Positions 1 through 8,556 are shown, counted from the first letter of the stretch. The stretch is 39,091 nucleotides of DNA from JBDTGE01 sp050742975 (GCA_050742975.1 JBOGDQ010000019.1:1-39091), one strand, 5' to 3'. Numbers and translations: made by a program. The notes: generated by a model not told the origin, from the letters alone.

Positions 1-2
1 GC

Positions 3-476
3 TCAGCGAGTCACGTGGCCGGCAATCGCGCCCGTCGACTCGTACTCGGTCAGCATCGCTATGCGCCGGACGTGGCGCGGGTCCTGCGAGAACGGGGTGG
101 CCACGAACAGCTCGATGAACCGCACCGCGTCGGCCTCGGGATGGTTGCGGGCGCCGATGCTGATGACGTTCGCGTCGTTGTGCTGGCGGGCCAGCGTCGC
201 CGTCTCGTCGCTCCAGACCAGGGCGGCACGCACACCGTCGACCTTGTTGGCAGCGATCTGCTCGCCGTTGCCCGAGCCGCCGATGACCACGCCCAGGCTG
301 CCGGGTTCGGCCACCGTGCGCGCTGCGGCGGTGATGCACGGCGGGGGGTAGTCGTCCTGCGCGTCGAAGGTGAGCGCACCGCAGTCGACCGGCTCGTGGC
401 CGATCGCGGTCAGGTGCTCGACGAGCCGTGCCTTCAGCTCGAAGCCGGCGTGATCGCTACCCAGGAAGACCCGCAT
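3..476 (-). CDS. rpiB: Ribose-5-phosphate isomerase B (RpiB/LacAB family)
   Basis: Interconverts ribose-5-phosphate and ribulose-5-phosphate in the pentose phosphate pathway; cytosolic. The protein opens with MRVFLGSDHAGFELK, the family's N-terminal strand and phosphate-binding region, then has IGGSGNGEQIAANKVDG and ARQHNDANVISIGAR. In the active-site loop a Glu (GSGNGE) stands where the E. coli enzyme has Cys; this is the form I recall for mycobacterial RpiB. Length 157 aa is normal. An in-frame ATG at 485 would add MCG; I prefer 476 because family members begin at MRV. Neither start has a clear ribosome binding site. The stop is the first in-frame codon of the window, so the gene is complete. 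Confidence 0.93.
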   Translation of the reverse strand: MRVFLGSDHAGFELKARLVEHLTAIGHEPVDCGALTFDAQDDYPPPCITAAARTVAEPGSLGVVIGGSGNGEQIAANKVDGVRAALVWSDETATLARQHNDANVISIGARNHPEADAVRFIELFVATPFSQDPRHVRRIAMLTEYESTGAIAGHVTR

Positions 477-520
477 ACCGCACATGATGTCACTGGGTGG
501 GCCGGTGGGACGATGGACGC

Positions 521-1486
521 GTGAGCACTGCCCTGCCGGCCCCCGGAGTCGCCCCGCTCCTTACGCAGTGGTCATGGCAGCCAGTCGCGATCATCGCGCT
601 GGCGGCGCTGACGTGGTGGTACGTGCGCACGGTGCGTCGCTTCGTCACGGCGGGGGGGAGCTGGCCGATGCGCCGCAACCTGGTCTTCGGTCTCGGCGTG
701 GTGGCGGCGCTCTGGACCGCGTGCGGATTCCTGCAGGCCTACGTCGATTCGATGTACTGGGCCTGGACGACGCAGGTGCTCGCGCTGTGGTTGTTCGTCC
801 CGGGGCTTTTCCTGGCTGCCCAGCCGGTGCAGCTCGCGCTCGCTGTCGGTGGCGCCGACGGCGCGACGGCTCACTTCCTGCGCTCGCGGCCGGCGCGCAT
901 CCTGGGCAACCCGCTGGTCGGTCCGGCGCTCGTGCCGCTGCTCTCGGCGGCCCTCTTCTTCGGCCCGCTGCCGTCCTGGGCGATCACCACCCCGGCGCTG
1001 GGGTGGGTGCTGCATCCGCTGCTCGTCGTGCTCGGCGGGCTGATGCTGTTGCCGCTGGTGGGGCCTGACGACGGCCCCAGCGCGCTAGCCGTCGCACTGA
1101 CGCTCGCGATCGGGTCGTTCGAGCTGGTGCTCGACGCCATCCCGGGCATCGTGCTCCGGCTGCATCGCGGCCTGGTGTCCTCCTACTTCGATCACCGCGT
1201 CATCCACTCATGGTCCAACTCGCACCTGCACGACCAGCAGACAGCCGGCACGATCCTGTGGGTCGTCGCCGAGGTCATCGACCTGCCCTTCCTACTGCTC
1301 GTGTTCCGTCGCTGGCTACGCGCGGACGAACGGGACGCCGCGGCCATCGATGCGGTGCTGGACGCCGAGCACGCGGCCCGGGTAGGCCTGGAAGGTCCAC
1401 CGGACAGCGAGGACACCGGCGTGGCCGACGCGCCCTGGTGGCTCAGCGATCCCGCAATGCAGCGTCGGATGCGGGGCCAGGGCTGA
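521..1486 (+). CDS. CtaG-like cytochrome c oxidase assembly membrane protein
   Basis: Polytopic membrane protein of about 321 aa with seven or so hydrophobic segments (first near WQPVAIIALAALTWWYV, later FVPGLFLAAQP and VLHPLLVVLGGLMLLPLVG) and a charged cytoplasmic C-terminus ending DPAMQRRMRGQG. The pattern fits the caa3_CtaG family, implicated in assembly of the oxidase copper centre. The conserved short motif region PALGWVLHPLL and the late HSWSNSHLHDQQTAG segment, rich in His, agree with that family. I chose GTG 521 (VSTALPAPGV); GTG 497 in the same frame would add eight polar residues. It diverges from rpiB. Family assignment comes from overall pattern, not from a search. Confidence 0.75.
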   Translation: MSTALPAPGVAPLLTQWSWQPVAIIALAALTWWYVRTVRRFVTAGGSWPMRRNLVFGLGVVAALWTACGFLQAYVDSMYWAWTTQVLALWLFVPGLFLAAQPVQLALAVGGADGATAHFLRSRPARILGNPLVGPALVPLLSAALFFGPLPSWAITTPALGWVLHPLLVVLGGLMLLPLVGPDDGPSALAVALTLAIGSFELVLDAIPGIVLRLHRGLVSSYFDHRVIHSWSNSHLHDQQTAGTILWVVAEVIDLPFLLLVFRRWLRADERDAAAIDAVLDAEHAARVGLEGPPDSEDTGVADAPWWLSDPAMQRRMRGQG

Positions 1487-1490
1487 ACGC

Positions 1491-2186
1491 TCACATCCCG
1501 AGGTAGGCGGCCATCGAGCGCAGCTGGTGGTCGAAGTACGCCTCGTAGTCGCTGACGCCGTTCCTCAGGCGCCCGAACAGTTCGAAGCTGAGGGTGCCGA
1601 ACAGCTGGGCCCACGCTGTCATCCCCCGCGCCAGCAGCGCCGGTGGGATGCCCCCGAAGCCCTCGAACGTCGCCACCTTCTCGACGTCGGCGCGCACGGC
1701 CCGCGGCAGCCGATCGCCCGGGCTGCGCAGGACGCCGCGGGCGGCGCCGTCGCGCAGGATCGCCAGCAGCACGAGGACGGGTCGACTCGCGGGTCCGATC
1801 GTGTCCTGCGGCGCCGCGTATCCGGGAACCGGGCTGCCGTACGTCAGCGCGTACTCGTGCGGGTTCGCGATCGCCCAGGCGCGGATCGCGCGCCCCGTGG
1901 CCAGCCAGCGGGCCGCGAGCTCGCGACGCGGAACAGCTCCCTCGGCGCTCTCGGCCGCCGCGCCCAGGTCGTCGTAGGCGTCGATGATCAGCGCGGTCAG
2001 CAGCTCGTCGCGGCTGGCGAAGTAGCGGTAGACCGCGGACGAGACCACGCCGATGTCGCGTGCGACCGCGCGCAGCGAGAGGTTCGCCCCGTCCACCGCC
2101 AGCCGATCGCGCGCCGCACGCTTGATGTCATCGATCATTCCGGCGCGCGCTCGGGCACGGGCACTCGGCGCGGGTCGCTCGGACAT
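1491..2186 (-). CDS. TetR-family transcriptional regulator
   Basis: About 231 aa. An N-terminal TetR helix-turn-helix lies at roughly residues 18-60 (IKRAARDRLAVDGANLSLRA, then VSSAVYRYFASRDELL, the recognition helix region), followed by an all-helical ligand-binding domain with the WHG-type C-terminal pattern (AWAIANPHEYALTYGSPVPG). The start ATG 2186 (MSERPAPSAR) is preferred; an in-frame upstream start at 2267 would add 27 residues that run through the operator region. The gene is divergent from the NAD-dependent epimerase gene at 2315, and two near-identical 15-bp palindromes lie in the shared intergenic region. It is therefore probably the repressor of that neighbour and of itself. Its ligand is unknown. 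Confidence 0.9.
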   Translation of the reverse strand: MSERPAPSARARARAGMIDDIKRAARDRLAVDGANLSLRAVARDIGVVSSAVYRYFASRDELLTALIIDAYDDLGAAAESAEGAVPRRELAARWLATGRAIRAWAIANPHEYALTYGSPVPGYAAPQDTIGPASRPVLVLLAILRDGAARGVLRSPGDRLPRAVRADVEKVATFEGFGGIPPALLARGMTAWAQLFGTLSFELFGRLRNGVSDYEAYFDHQLRSMAAYLGM

Positions 2187-2227
2187 GCCCGCAGTGTTGC
2201 ACATTCTTGCGAGCAGTGCACTGTTAC

Positions 2228-2242
2228 GAGAGCGGTGCTCTT
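2228..2242. promoter_or_regulatory. Operator O1, imperfect palindrome (TetR site)
   Basis: GAGAGCGGTGCTCTT: arms AGAGC/GCTCT around a 3-nt centre. It is a near copy of O2 at 2278-2292 and overlaps the first two bases of a TTGACA -35 hexamer (2241-2246). Proposed binding site of the divergent TetR protein. Confidence 0.7.
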
Positions 2243-2270
2243 GACAGAAGTTCGGTTGGCAAGCCATGCT
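2241..2270 (+). promoter_or_regulatory. Promoter candidate for the epimerase gene
   Basis: A perfect -35 TTGACA at 2241-2246 is followed, with an 18-bp spacer, by a weak -10 CATGCT at 2265-2270. Transcription would start near 2277, inside operator O2. The -35 overlaps O1, so one repressor bound at both sites would block the promoter. The -10 is poor, so the exact start is uncertain. Confidence 0.5.
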
Positions 2271-2277
2271 CTATTTC

Positions 2278-2292
2278 GAGAGCGGTGCTCTC
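2278..2292. promoter_or_regulatory. Operator O2, perfect palindrome (TetR site)
   Basis: GAGAGCGGTGCTCTC: 6-bp perfect arms around GGT. The distance from O1 is exactly 50 bp centre to centre, close to five helical turns, so both sites face the same side of the helix. It lies just upstream of the Shine-Dalgarno of the epimerase gene. Confidence 0.75.
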
Positions 2293-2314
2293 CCAAATGC
2301 AGAGAGGCACAGTC

Positions 2315-3232
2315 ATGGCACTTCACGTGATCGTCGGAGCGGGACCGGTCGGGCGGGCAGTCGCTCGCGAGCTGCTGGATCGCGGCCAGCAGGTTCGCAT
2401 GGTCACCCGAAGCGGGTCCGGGATCGACGGCACGGAGCGGGTTTCCGCCAACGCGGCCGACGCCCAGCGGCTCAGCGAGCTGGCGACCGGCGCGGCAGCG
2501 ATCTACAACTGCGTCAACCCGAAGTACACCGACTGGGAGAGGGACTGGCCGCCGGTGGCGAACTCACTACTGGCCGCCGCCGAGTCGAGCGGGGCCGTCC
2601 TCGCGACAACGGGCAACCTGTACATCTACGGCGAGGTCAGCGCGCCGATGACCGAGCGCACGCCGCTGGCCGCGACCGGCAAAAAGGGCAGGGTGCGCAT
2701 CCAGATGTGGCGGGACGCGATGGCCGCACACGAGGCGGCCCGGGTCCGCGCGTTCGAGGTACGCGGGAGCGACTACCTCGGCGGGAACTCGCTGCTGTCG
2801 ATGATGATCGCGCCGGCACTGCGCAAGGGCCGCACCGCATACGTTCCCGCGGCGCTGGACGTGCCGCACACCTGGACGAACGTCCGGGACGTCGCGAAGC
2901 TGCTCGTCGTGGGCGCGGGCGACGACCGGGCGTGGGGCCGCGCCTGGCACGTGCCGAGCGCGCCCGCCTGTTCGGTGCGCCAACTCACCGCGATCGCTGC
3001 GGCACAGTTGGGTGTGGGGCCGAAGGTGCGAGCCATCCCGCAGGGCGTCCTCTGGTCGGCCGGTCTGTTCAGCCCGCTGCTGCGCGAACTGCGCGAGACG
3101 CAGCACCAGTTCCGCAAGCCGTTCGTGCTCGACTCGTCGGCTGCGGAGCGAGAGTTCGGCCTCGTGCCGGCGACACTCGAGGACTCGGTCGCGCTCGACA
3201 TGGCCGAAGGCTCGGCGGCTCCCCTTGCGTGA
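2315..3232 (+). CDS. NAD(P)-dependent epimerase/dehydratase (atypical SDR)
   Basis: A 305-aa Rossmann-fold protein. It opens MALHVIVGAGPVGRAVAREL, a GxGPxG nucleotide-binding turn directly at the N-terminus, followed by a basic residue after strand 2 (VTRSG), which would suit NADP. Later motifs are NCVNPKYTDW and YIYGEVSAPMTE, where the YxxxK catalytic pair is not clearly kept. The start ATG 2315 has AGAGAGG at 2301-2307, 7 nt upstream. The upstream extension in the same frame would run through the operators and is rejected. It sits under the control of the divergent TetR regulator; substrate unknown. Confidence 0.85.
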   Translation: MALHVIVGAGPVGRAVARELLDRGQQVRMVTRSGSGIDGTERVSANAADAQRLSELATGAAAIYNCVNPKYTDWERDWPPVANSLLAAAESSGAVLATTGNLYIYGEVSAPMTERTPLAATGKKGRVRIQMWRDAMAAHEAARVRAFEVRGSDYLGGNSLLSMMIAPALRKGRTAYVPAALDVPHTWTNVRDVAKLLVVGAGDDRAWGRAWHVPSAPACSVRQLTAIAAAQLGVGPKVRAIPQGVLWSAGLFSPLLRELRETQHQFRKPFVLDSSAAEREFGLVPATLEDSVALDMAEGSAAPLA

Positions 3233-3279
3233 TCAGCTGCGAGTTGGGGCTGGTGTGCGACCGCAGCCTGCAGCTGATC
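3231..3279. terminator. Hairpin between convergent genes
   Basis: Perfect 10-bp inverted repeat GATCAGCTGC (3231-3240) and GCAGCTGATC (3270-3279) with a 29-nt loop. The left arm overlaps the stop codon of the epimerase gene and the right arm ends 26 bp before the end of the convergent DsbA-like gene. It has no T-tract, as is common for actinobacterial terminators; it could act on both strands. Confidence 0.55.
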
Positions 3280-3304
3280 TTGGTGGGTGCCCCGCCGTTG
3301 AGGC

Positions 3305-3931
3305 TCAGTCGAACTGGGGCGACTCGGTGCGGGTGCGCTTGAGCTCGAAGAAGTACGGGTTCGACGCGAGCATGAGCGCGCCGTCGAACATCCGAACGGC
3401 TTGCTCGCCGCGCGGGATGCGGGTGATGACCGGGCCGAAGAACGCGACACCGTCGATGTGGATGGTCGGCGTGCCGACCTCCGTGCCGACGAGATCCATG
3501 CCGCGGTGATGCGACTCGCGCAGCGCGTCGTCGTACTCGGTCGAGTCGGCCGCGTCGGCCAGCGAGGCGTCCAGCCCGCTCTCCTCCAGCGCCTCGACGA
3601 TCAACTCCCGGCTGAACTCGCGGCCCTCGTTGTGCCGTTTCGTCCCGAGTGCGGTGTACAGATCGCCCAGGACGGCGTTGCCGTACTTCTGCTCCGCGGC
3701 GATGCAGACGCGGACCGGACCCCAGCCGCGCCCGAGCAGCTCGCGGTAGTCGTCTGACAGGTCCTCACGATCGGAGTTCAGCACCGACAACGACATCACC
3801 CGGAACGACAGCTCGATGTCGCGCTCCTTCTCGACCTCGAGGATCCAGCGCGAAGTGACCCACGCGAACGGGCACAGCGGATCGAAGTAGAAATCGACGA
3901 CGGGACGAGCGGCCGGGGAAGTTGTGGTCAT
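3305..3931 (-). CDS. DsbA-family protein, mycothiol-dependent nitroreductase (Rv2466c) type
   Basis: 208-aa thioredoxin-fold protein with a helical insertion. The N-terminus VDFYFDPLCPFAWVTSRWI matches the active-site region of the Rv2466c group, which uses mycothiol; the cis-Pro region is GTEVGTPTIHIDGVAFFGPV. The active site reads C20-P-F-A23, so the second (resolving) cysteine of a CxxC motif is absent. The protein could still form a mixed disulfide with mycothiol through C20. The gene is complete, with ATG 3931. In M. tuberculosis, from memory, this gene also lies between rpiB and pepN, which supports the assignment. Confidence 0.85.
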   Translation of the reverse strand: MTTTSPAARPVVDFYFDPLCPFAWVTSRWILEVEKERDIELSFRVMSLSVLNSDREDLSDDYRELLGRGWGPVRVCIAAEQKYGNAVLGDLYTALGTKRHNEGREFSRELIVEALEESGLDASLADAADSTEYDDALRESHHRGMDLVGTEVGTPTIHIDGVAFFGPVITRIPRGEQAVRMFDGALMLASNPYFFELKRTRTESPQFD

Positions 3932-3970
3932 GTCAACGACTCTACGCGTCGCGAGGGACGCCTGCGCGGA

Positions 3971-4504
3971 TCAGGTCAGCGCTGCGAGGGCTTCATCGGC
4001 ATGCGTCTGCATGTTGACCTCGCTGTGGATCGCGGCGACGACCCGGCGGTCGGTGCCGATCGCGAACGTCCAGCGCTTGACCGGAGCCCCGAGCCGCTCC
4101 CCGATCCGGCCGCGCCTGACGCCGAACAGCTCGGCAACCGAGCCGTCGATGTCCGCCAGCAACGGATAGTCGAACGAGTGCTGGTCGGAGAACTGCTTCT
4201 GCTTGGAGACGTCGTCGCGGCTGATGCCCACCCGCTGCACGCCCGCGCGCCGGAACTCTGCGGCGAGGTCGCGGAAGTGGCATGCCTCCTTGGTGCAGCC
4301 GGAGGTCATCGCGGCCGGGTAGAAAAACAGCACGATCGGCCCTCCCCCGCCGGCTTCTCCCCCGCCGGCTACGCCTTCATTGGCGGGGGCACCCCTAGAC
4401 CAGCTGCCGGGGGGACCCCCACCGGCCAGCAGCGTGGACAACCTGCGCGGCGTGCCGTCCTGATCGGGAAGTTCGAAGTCAGGTACCTCGTCACCGGTGT
4501 CCAC
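3971..4504 (-). CDS. bcp: Peroxiredoxin, Bcp/PrxQ type, with an inserted repeat-encoded loop
   Basis: Thiol peroxidase of about 177 aa. VDTGDEVPDFELPDQDG is the normal N-terminus and VLFFYPAAMTSGCTKEAC carries the peroxidatic Cys70 with Thr67, plus Cys75 five residues on as the PrxQ-type resolving Cys. Between strand residues STLLAG and PIVLFFYP, where homologues have only two or three residues, this protein has about 25 extra residues rich in Gly, including GAPANEGVAGGG encoded by a repeated DNA element (4361-4395). GTG 4504 is the only suitable start because in-frame upstream sequence lacks homology. A GGAGG sits only 1 nt from it, too close to be a convincing ribosome binding site, so the start is less certain than the gene. 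Confidence 0.87.
   Translation of the reverse strand: MDTGDEVPDFELPDQDGTPRRLSTLLAGGGPPGSWSRGAPANEGVAGGGEAGGGGPIVLFFYPAAMTSGCTKEACHFRDLAAEFRRAGVQRVGISRDDVSKQKQFSDQHSFDYPLLADIDGSVAELFGVRRGRIGERLGAPVKRWTFAIGTDRRVVAAIHSEVNMQTHADEALAALT
4361..4395 (-). repeat. Copy A of a 35-bp in-frame repeat, inside bcp
   Basis: Read on the minus strand it matches 13417-13451 on the plus strand at 32 of 35 positions. Shared landmarks are GGGGTGCCCCCG, a self-complementary block, followed by ATGAAGGCGTAGCCG. In bcp it is translated GAPANEGVAGG. Just downstream on the coding strand a 13-bp direct repeat (GCCGGCGGGGGAG twice, 2 nt apart) extends the insertion. The second copy, in aglA, is read in the same frame. 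Confidence 0.8.
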
Positions 4505-4640
4505 GCCTCCACCGTAGCCGGGAACCCGGCTACCGGCCTTCCCGTGAAAGACTCGACCGACCGGCGCGCCAACGCGGATCCGTTCGCAGCCGGCACGACC
4601 AACACGGCCGAACTGCCTCACGAAGGAATGACTGCGACCC

Positions 4641-7229
4641 ATGACCCCCAGCGCCGTCCCCAACCTCACCCGCGACGACGCCCGGACGCGGGCCGAATTG
4701 CTGCACGTCGAGTCGTACGACATCGCCCTGGATCTGACGGACCGAGGCGGCAAGCCATCCGAGCGCACGTTCCGGTCCACGACCACGATCGCCTTCACCG
4801 CCGGACGATCGGGCGATTCGACCTTCGTCGACGTCATCGCCGACAAGCTGCACTCCGTCACGCTCAACGGGACGGACGTCGACGTCTCGGCCTACACGAG
4901 CGCGAAGGGCATCACGCTCGACAACCTCGCCGCCGAGAACGTCCTGGTCGTGGACGCGGATCTGCTGTACACCAACACCGGCGAGGGCCTGCACCGCTTC
5001 GTGGATCCGCTCGACGGCGAGACCTATCTCTACTCGCAGTTCGAGACTGCCGACGCCAAGCGGATGTATGCCTGCTTCGACCAGCCCGACCTCAAGGCCA
5101 CCTTCACGATCCACGCCACCGTGCCCGAGCACTGGAAGGTGTCCTCCAACGGCCGCGAGCAGAGCGTCGAGCAGTTGCGCGCCGGAAAGACAGTTCACTT
5201 CGCCACGACGGCGCGGATCAGCCCGTACATCACCGCACTCGTGGCAGGTCCGTACCACGTGGCCCGCAGTAGCCACGACGGCATCGACCTCGGTCTGTGG
5301 TGCCGCCAGACGCTGGCCCGGTACCTGGACGCGGACGACATCTTCACCCTGACCGCCCAGGGTTTCGACTGGTACCACGCGAACTTCGGCCTGCGGTACG
5401 CGTTCGACAAGTACGACCAGGTGTTCGTGCCGGAGTTCAACGCCGGTGCCATGGAGAACGCCGGCTGCGTGACCTTCCGCGAGGACTACATCTTCCGCAG
5501 CAAGGTCACCGACGCGAGGTACGAGCGGCGCGGCGAGACGCTGCTGCACGAGATGGCGCACATGTGGTTCGGCGACCTGGTCACGATGCGCTGGTGGGAC
5601 GACCTCTGGCTGAACGAGTCGTTCGCCACCTACGCCTCGGTGCTGTGCCAGACCCGGGCCACCCGCTGGGCCGATGCCTGGACGACGTTCGCGAACGCCG
5701 AGAAGACCTGGGCGTACCGCCAGGACCAACTGCCGTCCACGCATCCGATCGCGACCGACGCACCCGACGTGCAGACCGCCGAGGTCAACTTCGACGGCAT
5801 CACCTACGCCAAGGGCGCCTCGGTGCTCAAGCAGCTCGGCGCCTACGTCGGCGTGGACGCCTTCCTGGCCGGCCTACGCGCGTACTTCACCGAGCACGCG
5901 TACGGCAACACCACCCTCGCCGACCTGCTGCGCGCGCTGGAGCAGACGTCCGGTCGCAACCTGGGCGACTGGTCCAAGCTCTGGCTCGAGACGACGGGCA
6001 TCAACACGCTGCGCCCAGAGTTCACACTCGACGAGGCCGGCAACTATGCGAGCTTCGAGATCGTCCAGGCCGCCCCGAACGACGTCGCCGCAACCAACAC
6101 GCTGCGCCCGCACCGGCTGGCCGTCGGCCTCTACGACGAGCAGCACGGGCGCATCGCCCGTACCAGGCGGATCGAGCTGGACGTCACGGCCGATCGAACT
6201 GCGGTCCCGGAGCTGGTCGGCACGCCACGGGCCGATCTCGTGCTCGTCAACGACGAGGACCTGACCTACTGCAAGCTGCGCCTCGATGAGCACAGCCTGC
6301 ACACGCTGCGCAGCGGAGGCATCGCCAAGGTCACCGACTCGCTCCCCCGCGCGCTTGCCTGGTCGGCGGCGTGGGACATGACCCGGGACGGCGAGCTGTC
6401 CACGCGCGACTACCTCGACCTGGTGCTGTCCGGCGTCGACAGCGAGAGCGACATCGGCGTCATGCAGTCGCTGACCCGGCAGGCGATGCGCGCGCTGGAC
6501 ATCTACGCCGAGCCCGAGTGGGCACCGCAGGGCTACGCCGCGCTCGCGGACAAGTCGATGTCCGCCCTGCAGGCCGCCCAACCCGGCTCGGACCACCAGC
6601 TGGCCTGGACGCATGCCCTGCTCGGGGCGGCGCGCACCGACGAGCACACCGACTTCATCCGGAGGCTGCTCGACGGTTCGCAGGTCGTCGACGGGCTTGC
6701 GGTCGACGACGAGCTGCGCTGGGCGATCGTCCAGTCCCTCTCCGCCCGTGGCGCGATCGGTCGCGACGGCATCGACGCCGAGCTGCAGCGCGACCCGTCC
6801 GCAGCCGGGCAGCGGCACGCGGCGACGGCGCGCGCGCTGCAGCCCGCGGCCGAGGCCAAGGCCGAGGCGTGGCGCCTCGCAGTCGAGGACGAGAGCCTGC
6901 CGAACGCCATGCAGGCAGCGGTGATCGCGGGCTTCGCCCACCCGACTCAGGGCAGCCTGGTCGCCCCGTACGTCGACCGGTACTTCGCCGAGATCGCCGA
7001 CGTCTGGGATCGCCGCACCAGCGAGCTGGCGCAGAATGTCGTACTCGGCCTGTTCCCCATCTGGACCTCGACGATCTCGCCGGACACCGTGGCCAAGGCC
7101 GACGAGTTCCTCACCCGGGACGGACTGCCCACGGCGCTGCGCCGGTTGATCACCGAGGGGCGCGCCGACGTCATCCGGGCGCTGCGGGCCCGGCAGGCGG
7201 CCGGCTCCGCTACCCCGACCACAAGCTAA
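4641..7229 (+). CDS. pepN: Aminopeptidase N (M1 zinc metallopeptidase)
   Basis: Removes N-terminal residues from peptides; 862 aa, cytosolic, the normal size for actinobacterial PepN. The exopeptidase motif GAMEN is at residues 269-273 and the zinc site HEMAH at 303-307 with the third ligand Glu326, giving the family's HExxH-x18-E spacing (LVTMRWWDDLWLNESFATY). The C-terminal half is the helical ERAP1-like domain. ATG 4641 is used; an out-of-frame ATG lies at 4628 and only a weak GAAGGA is seen 13 nt upstream of 4641. The gene is transcribed away from bcp. The position next to the DsbA-like gene follows the mycobacterial order. Confidence 0.97.
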   Translation: MTPSAVPNLTRDDARTRAELLHVESYDIALDLTDRGGKPSERTFRSTTTIAFTAGRSGDSTFVDVIADKLHSVTLNGTDVDVSAYTSAKGITLDNLAAENVLVVDADLLYTNTGEGLHRFVDPLDGETYLYSQFETADAKRMYACFDQPDLKATFTIHATVPEHWKVSSNGREQSVEQLRAGKTVHFATTARISPYITALVAGPYHVARSSHDGIDLGLWCRQTLARYLDADDIFTLTAQGFDWYHANFGLRYAFDKYDQVFVPEFNAGAMENAGCVTFREDYIFRSKVTDARYERRGETLLHEMAHMWFGDLVTMRWWDDLWLNESFATYASVLCQTRATRWADAWTTFANAEKTWAYRQDQLPSTHPIATDAPDVQTAEVNFDGITYAKGASVLKQLGAYVGVDAFLAGLRAYFTEHAYGNTTLADLLRALEQTSGRNLGDWSKLWLETTGINTLRPEFTLDEAGNYASFEIVQAAPNDVAATNTLRPHRLAVGLYDEQHGRIARTRRIELDVTADRTAVPELVGTPRADLVLVNDEDLTYCKLRLDEHSLHTLRSGGIAKVTDSLPRALAWSAAWDMTRDGELSTRDYLDLVLSGVDSESDIGVMQSLTRQAMRALDIYAEPEWAPQGYAALADKSMSALQAAQPGSDHQLAWTHALLGAARTDEHTDFIRRLLDGSQVVDGLAVDDELRWAIVQSLSARGAIGRDGIDAELQRDPSAAGQRHAATARALQPAAEAKAEAWRLAVEDESLPNAMQAAVIAGFAHPTQGSLVAPYVDRYFAEIADVWDRRTSELAQNVVLGLFPIWTSTISPDTVAKADEFLTRDGLPTALRRLITEGRADVIRALRARQAAGSATPTTS

Positions 7230-7293
7230 CGCGTTACCCACGCCAGGACGGCTCGTTGTATCGGGAAGTGATCCCGACCCACCGGAGCCGAAA

Positions 7294-8547
7294 TTGTCGC
7301 CGCGACACCGCGCCCGCCATCGCGGGAGTGCCGCGACCGAGGATGTCGCGCAGATCAAGGCGACCGGGCTCGCCGCGATGCTGCGCCGCAATCGGCGGCT
7401 GACGCGCTACGCCGCCGTCGGTGCGATCACGCTCGGGGCCACCCTGTTCGTCGTCGCCAGCCTGACCACGCAGTTCGCCGGCGCGCAGGCCGGCCACGAC
7501 CACTCGCCCGCGCAGGCCGGCACCCCGGCCACGACGGCCGCGCCGAGCCTGCTGCTCCCCCTAGCCGACAACGCGACCCCCGCCGGTCGCAACGCCCTCG
7601 CAGCCCGGCCGGTACGGGTCAAACAGACGGCGCCGGTCTCCCGCGCGGTGATCAGCGGGCTGACCGCCAACGGCATCCCGAACGTCGCCCTGAACGCCTA
7701 CCGCGTGGCTGCCGCGCGCATGGACAACTCGGACCCCCGCTGCGGGATCGACTGGTCGCTGCTCGCCGGCATCGGCCGCGAGGAGTCCGACCACGGCCGG
7801 TTCGGCGGCGCGCGCCTGCTCGCCAACGGCACCTCGGTCCCGCGGATCATCGGCCCGGCCCTCGACGGCACGCGGTGGGACTACATCCCGGCGCCGGCCG
7901 ACGGACTGCGGCTCGACGGCGACGCCTCGTACGCGCACGCGCTCGGCCCGATGCAGTTCATCCCGCAGACCTGGGCCGCGTACGGCGCCGATGCGAACGG
8001 CGACGGTGTGGCGGACGTGTTCAACATCAACGACGCCGCGCTCGGCGCCGCCCGCTACCTGTGCGCCGCCGGGGGCGACCTGCGCACGCAAGCCGGCCAG
8101 ATCGCGGCGGTGCTGGCCTACAACCAGTCGGACCAGTACCTGGCTCAGGTGCTGGCACTGGCCCACGCGTACCACCGCGGTATCGCGGTGACCGGCGTCC
8201 CGAACGGCAACACCACCGGCAGGGTCGATCCGGGTGCCGACACGAACGTCCCGCCGGTCAACCCCGCAGTCCCGACCGCGGTCGACAGGACCACACGCCG
8301 GTCCCCGCACACCAAAACGGCGACCAGCGACAAGGCGAGCACGAGCACCCCGAGTACGCATCCGAGCACTGCATCGGCGGCGCCCTCGATCACACCGACC
8401 GGAACACCGAAAACGACGTCGAGCCGGCCCGGCACGCCGGCGCCCACGAAGGGCAGCGGCACGCCGACGGGTAAGACCAGCAGCCCGACCCGGACGTGCC
8501 TGATCTGGGACCTGCTCAACCCCGGCCGGTGCGCCGTCTACAGCTGA
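7294..8547 (+). CDS. Secreted or anchored lytic transglycosylase (MltB-like fold)
   Basis: 417 aa. A cytoplasmic basic stretch (RRNRRLTRYAAVG) precedes one hydrophobic segment (ITLGATLFVVASLTTQFAGAQA), a signal peptide or anchor. The catalytic domain follows from about residue 110: CGIDWSLLAGIGREESDHG holds the probable catalytic Glu, and ALGPMQFIPQTWAAYG then ADANGDGVADVFNINDAALG gives the transglycosylase core with a calcium-loop-like NGDG. The last 110 residues are a Thr/Ser/Pro-rich linker ending in a short Cys-containing tail (RTCLIWDLLNPGRCAVYS). The start is TTG 7294, supported by GGAG at 7284-7287; ATG 7378 is the alternative. It probably remodels peptidoglycan. Confidence 0.88.
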   Translation: MSPRHRARHRGSAATEDVAQIKATGLAAMLRRNRRLTRYAAVGAITLGATLFVVASLTTQFAGAQAGHDHSPAQAGTPATTAAPSLLLPLADNATPAGRNALAARPVRVKQTAPVSRAVISGLTANGIPNVALNAYRVAAARMDNSDPRCGIDWSLLAGIGREESDHGRFGGARLLANGTSVPRIIGPALDGTRWDYIPAPADGLRLDGDASYAHALGPMQFIPQTWAAYGADANGDGVADVFNINDAALGAARYLCAAGGDLRTQAGQIAAVLAYNQSDQYLAQVLALAHAYHRGIAVTGVPNGNTTGRVDPGADTNVPPVNPAVPTAVDRTTRRSPHTKTATSDKASTSTPSTHPSTASAAPSITPTGTPKTTSSRPGTPAPTKGSGTPTGKTSSPTRTCLIWDLLNPGRCAVYS

Positions 8548-8556
8548 CGGGTGCCC

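Noticed and set aside
7230..7293. Possible riboswitch (for example c-di-AMP type) before the transglycosylase
   Set aside because: The gap is only 64 bp and holds one 6-bp inverted repeat (TCGGGA/TCCCGA, 7261-7277); too short for a known riboswitch.
5874..7391. Very long antisense ORFs over pepN, ettA, amidase and mscS
   Set aside because: High-GC codons make antisense frames open; their Arg/Gly/Pro/Ala-rich sequence lacks any domain and the sense genes are certain.
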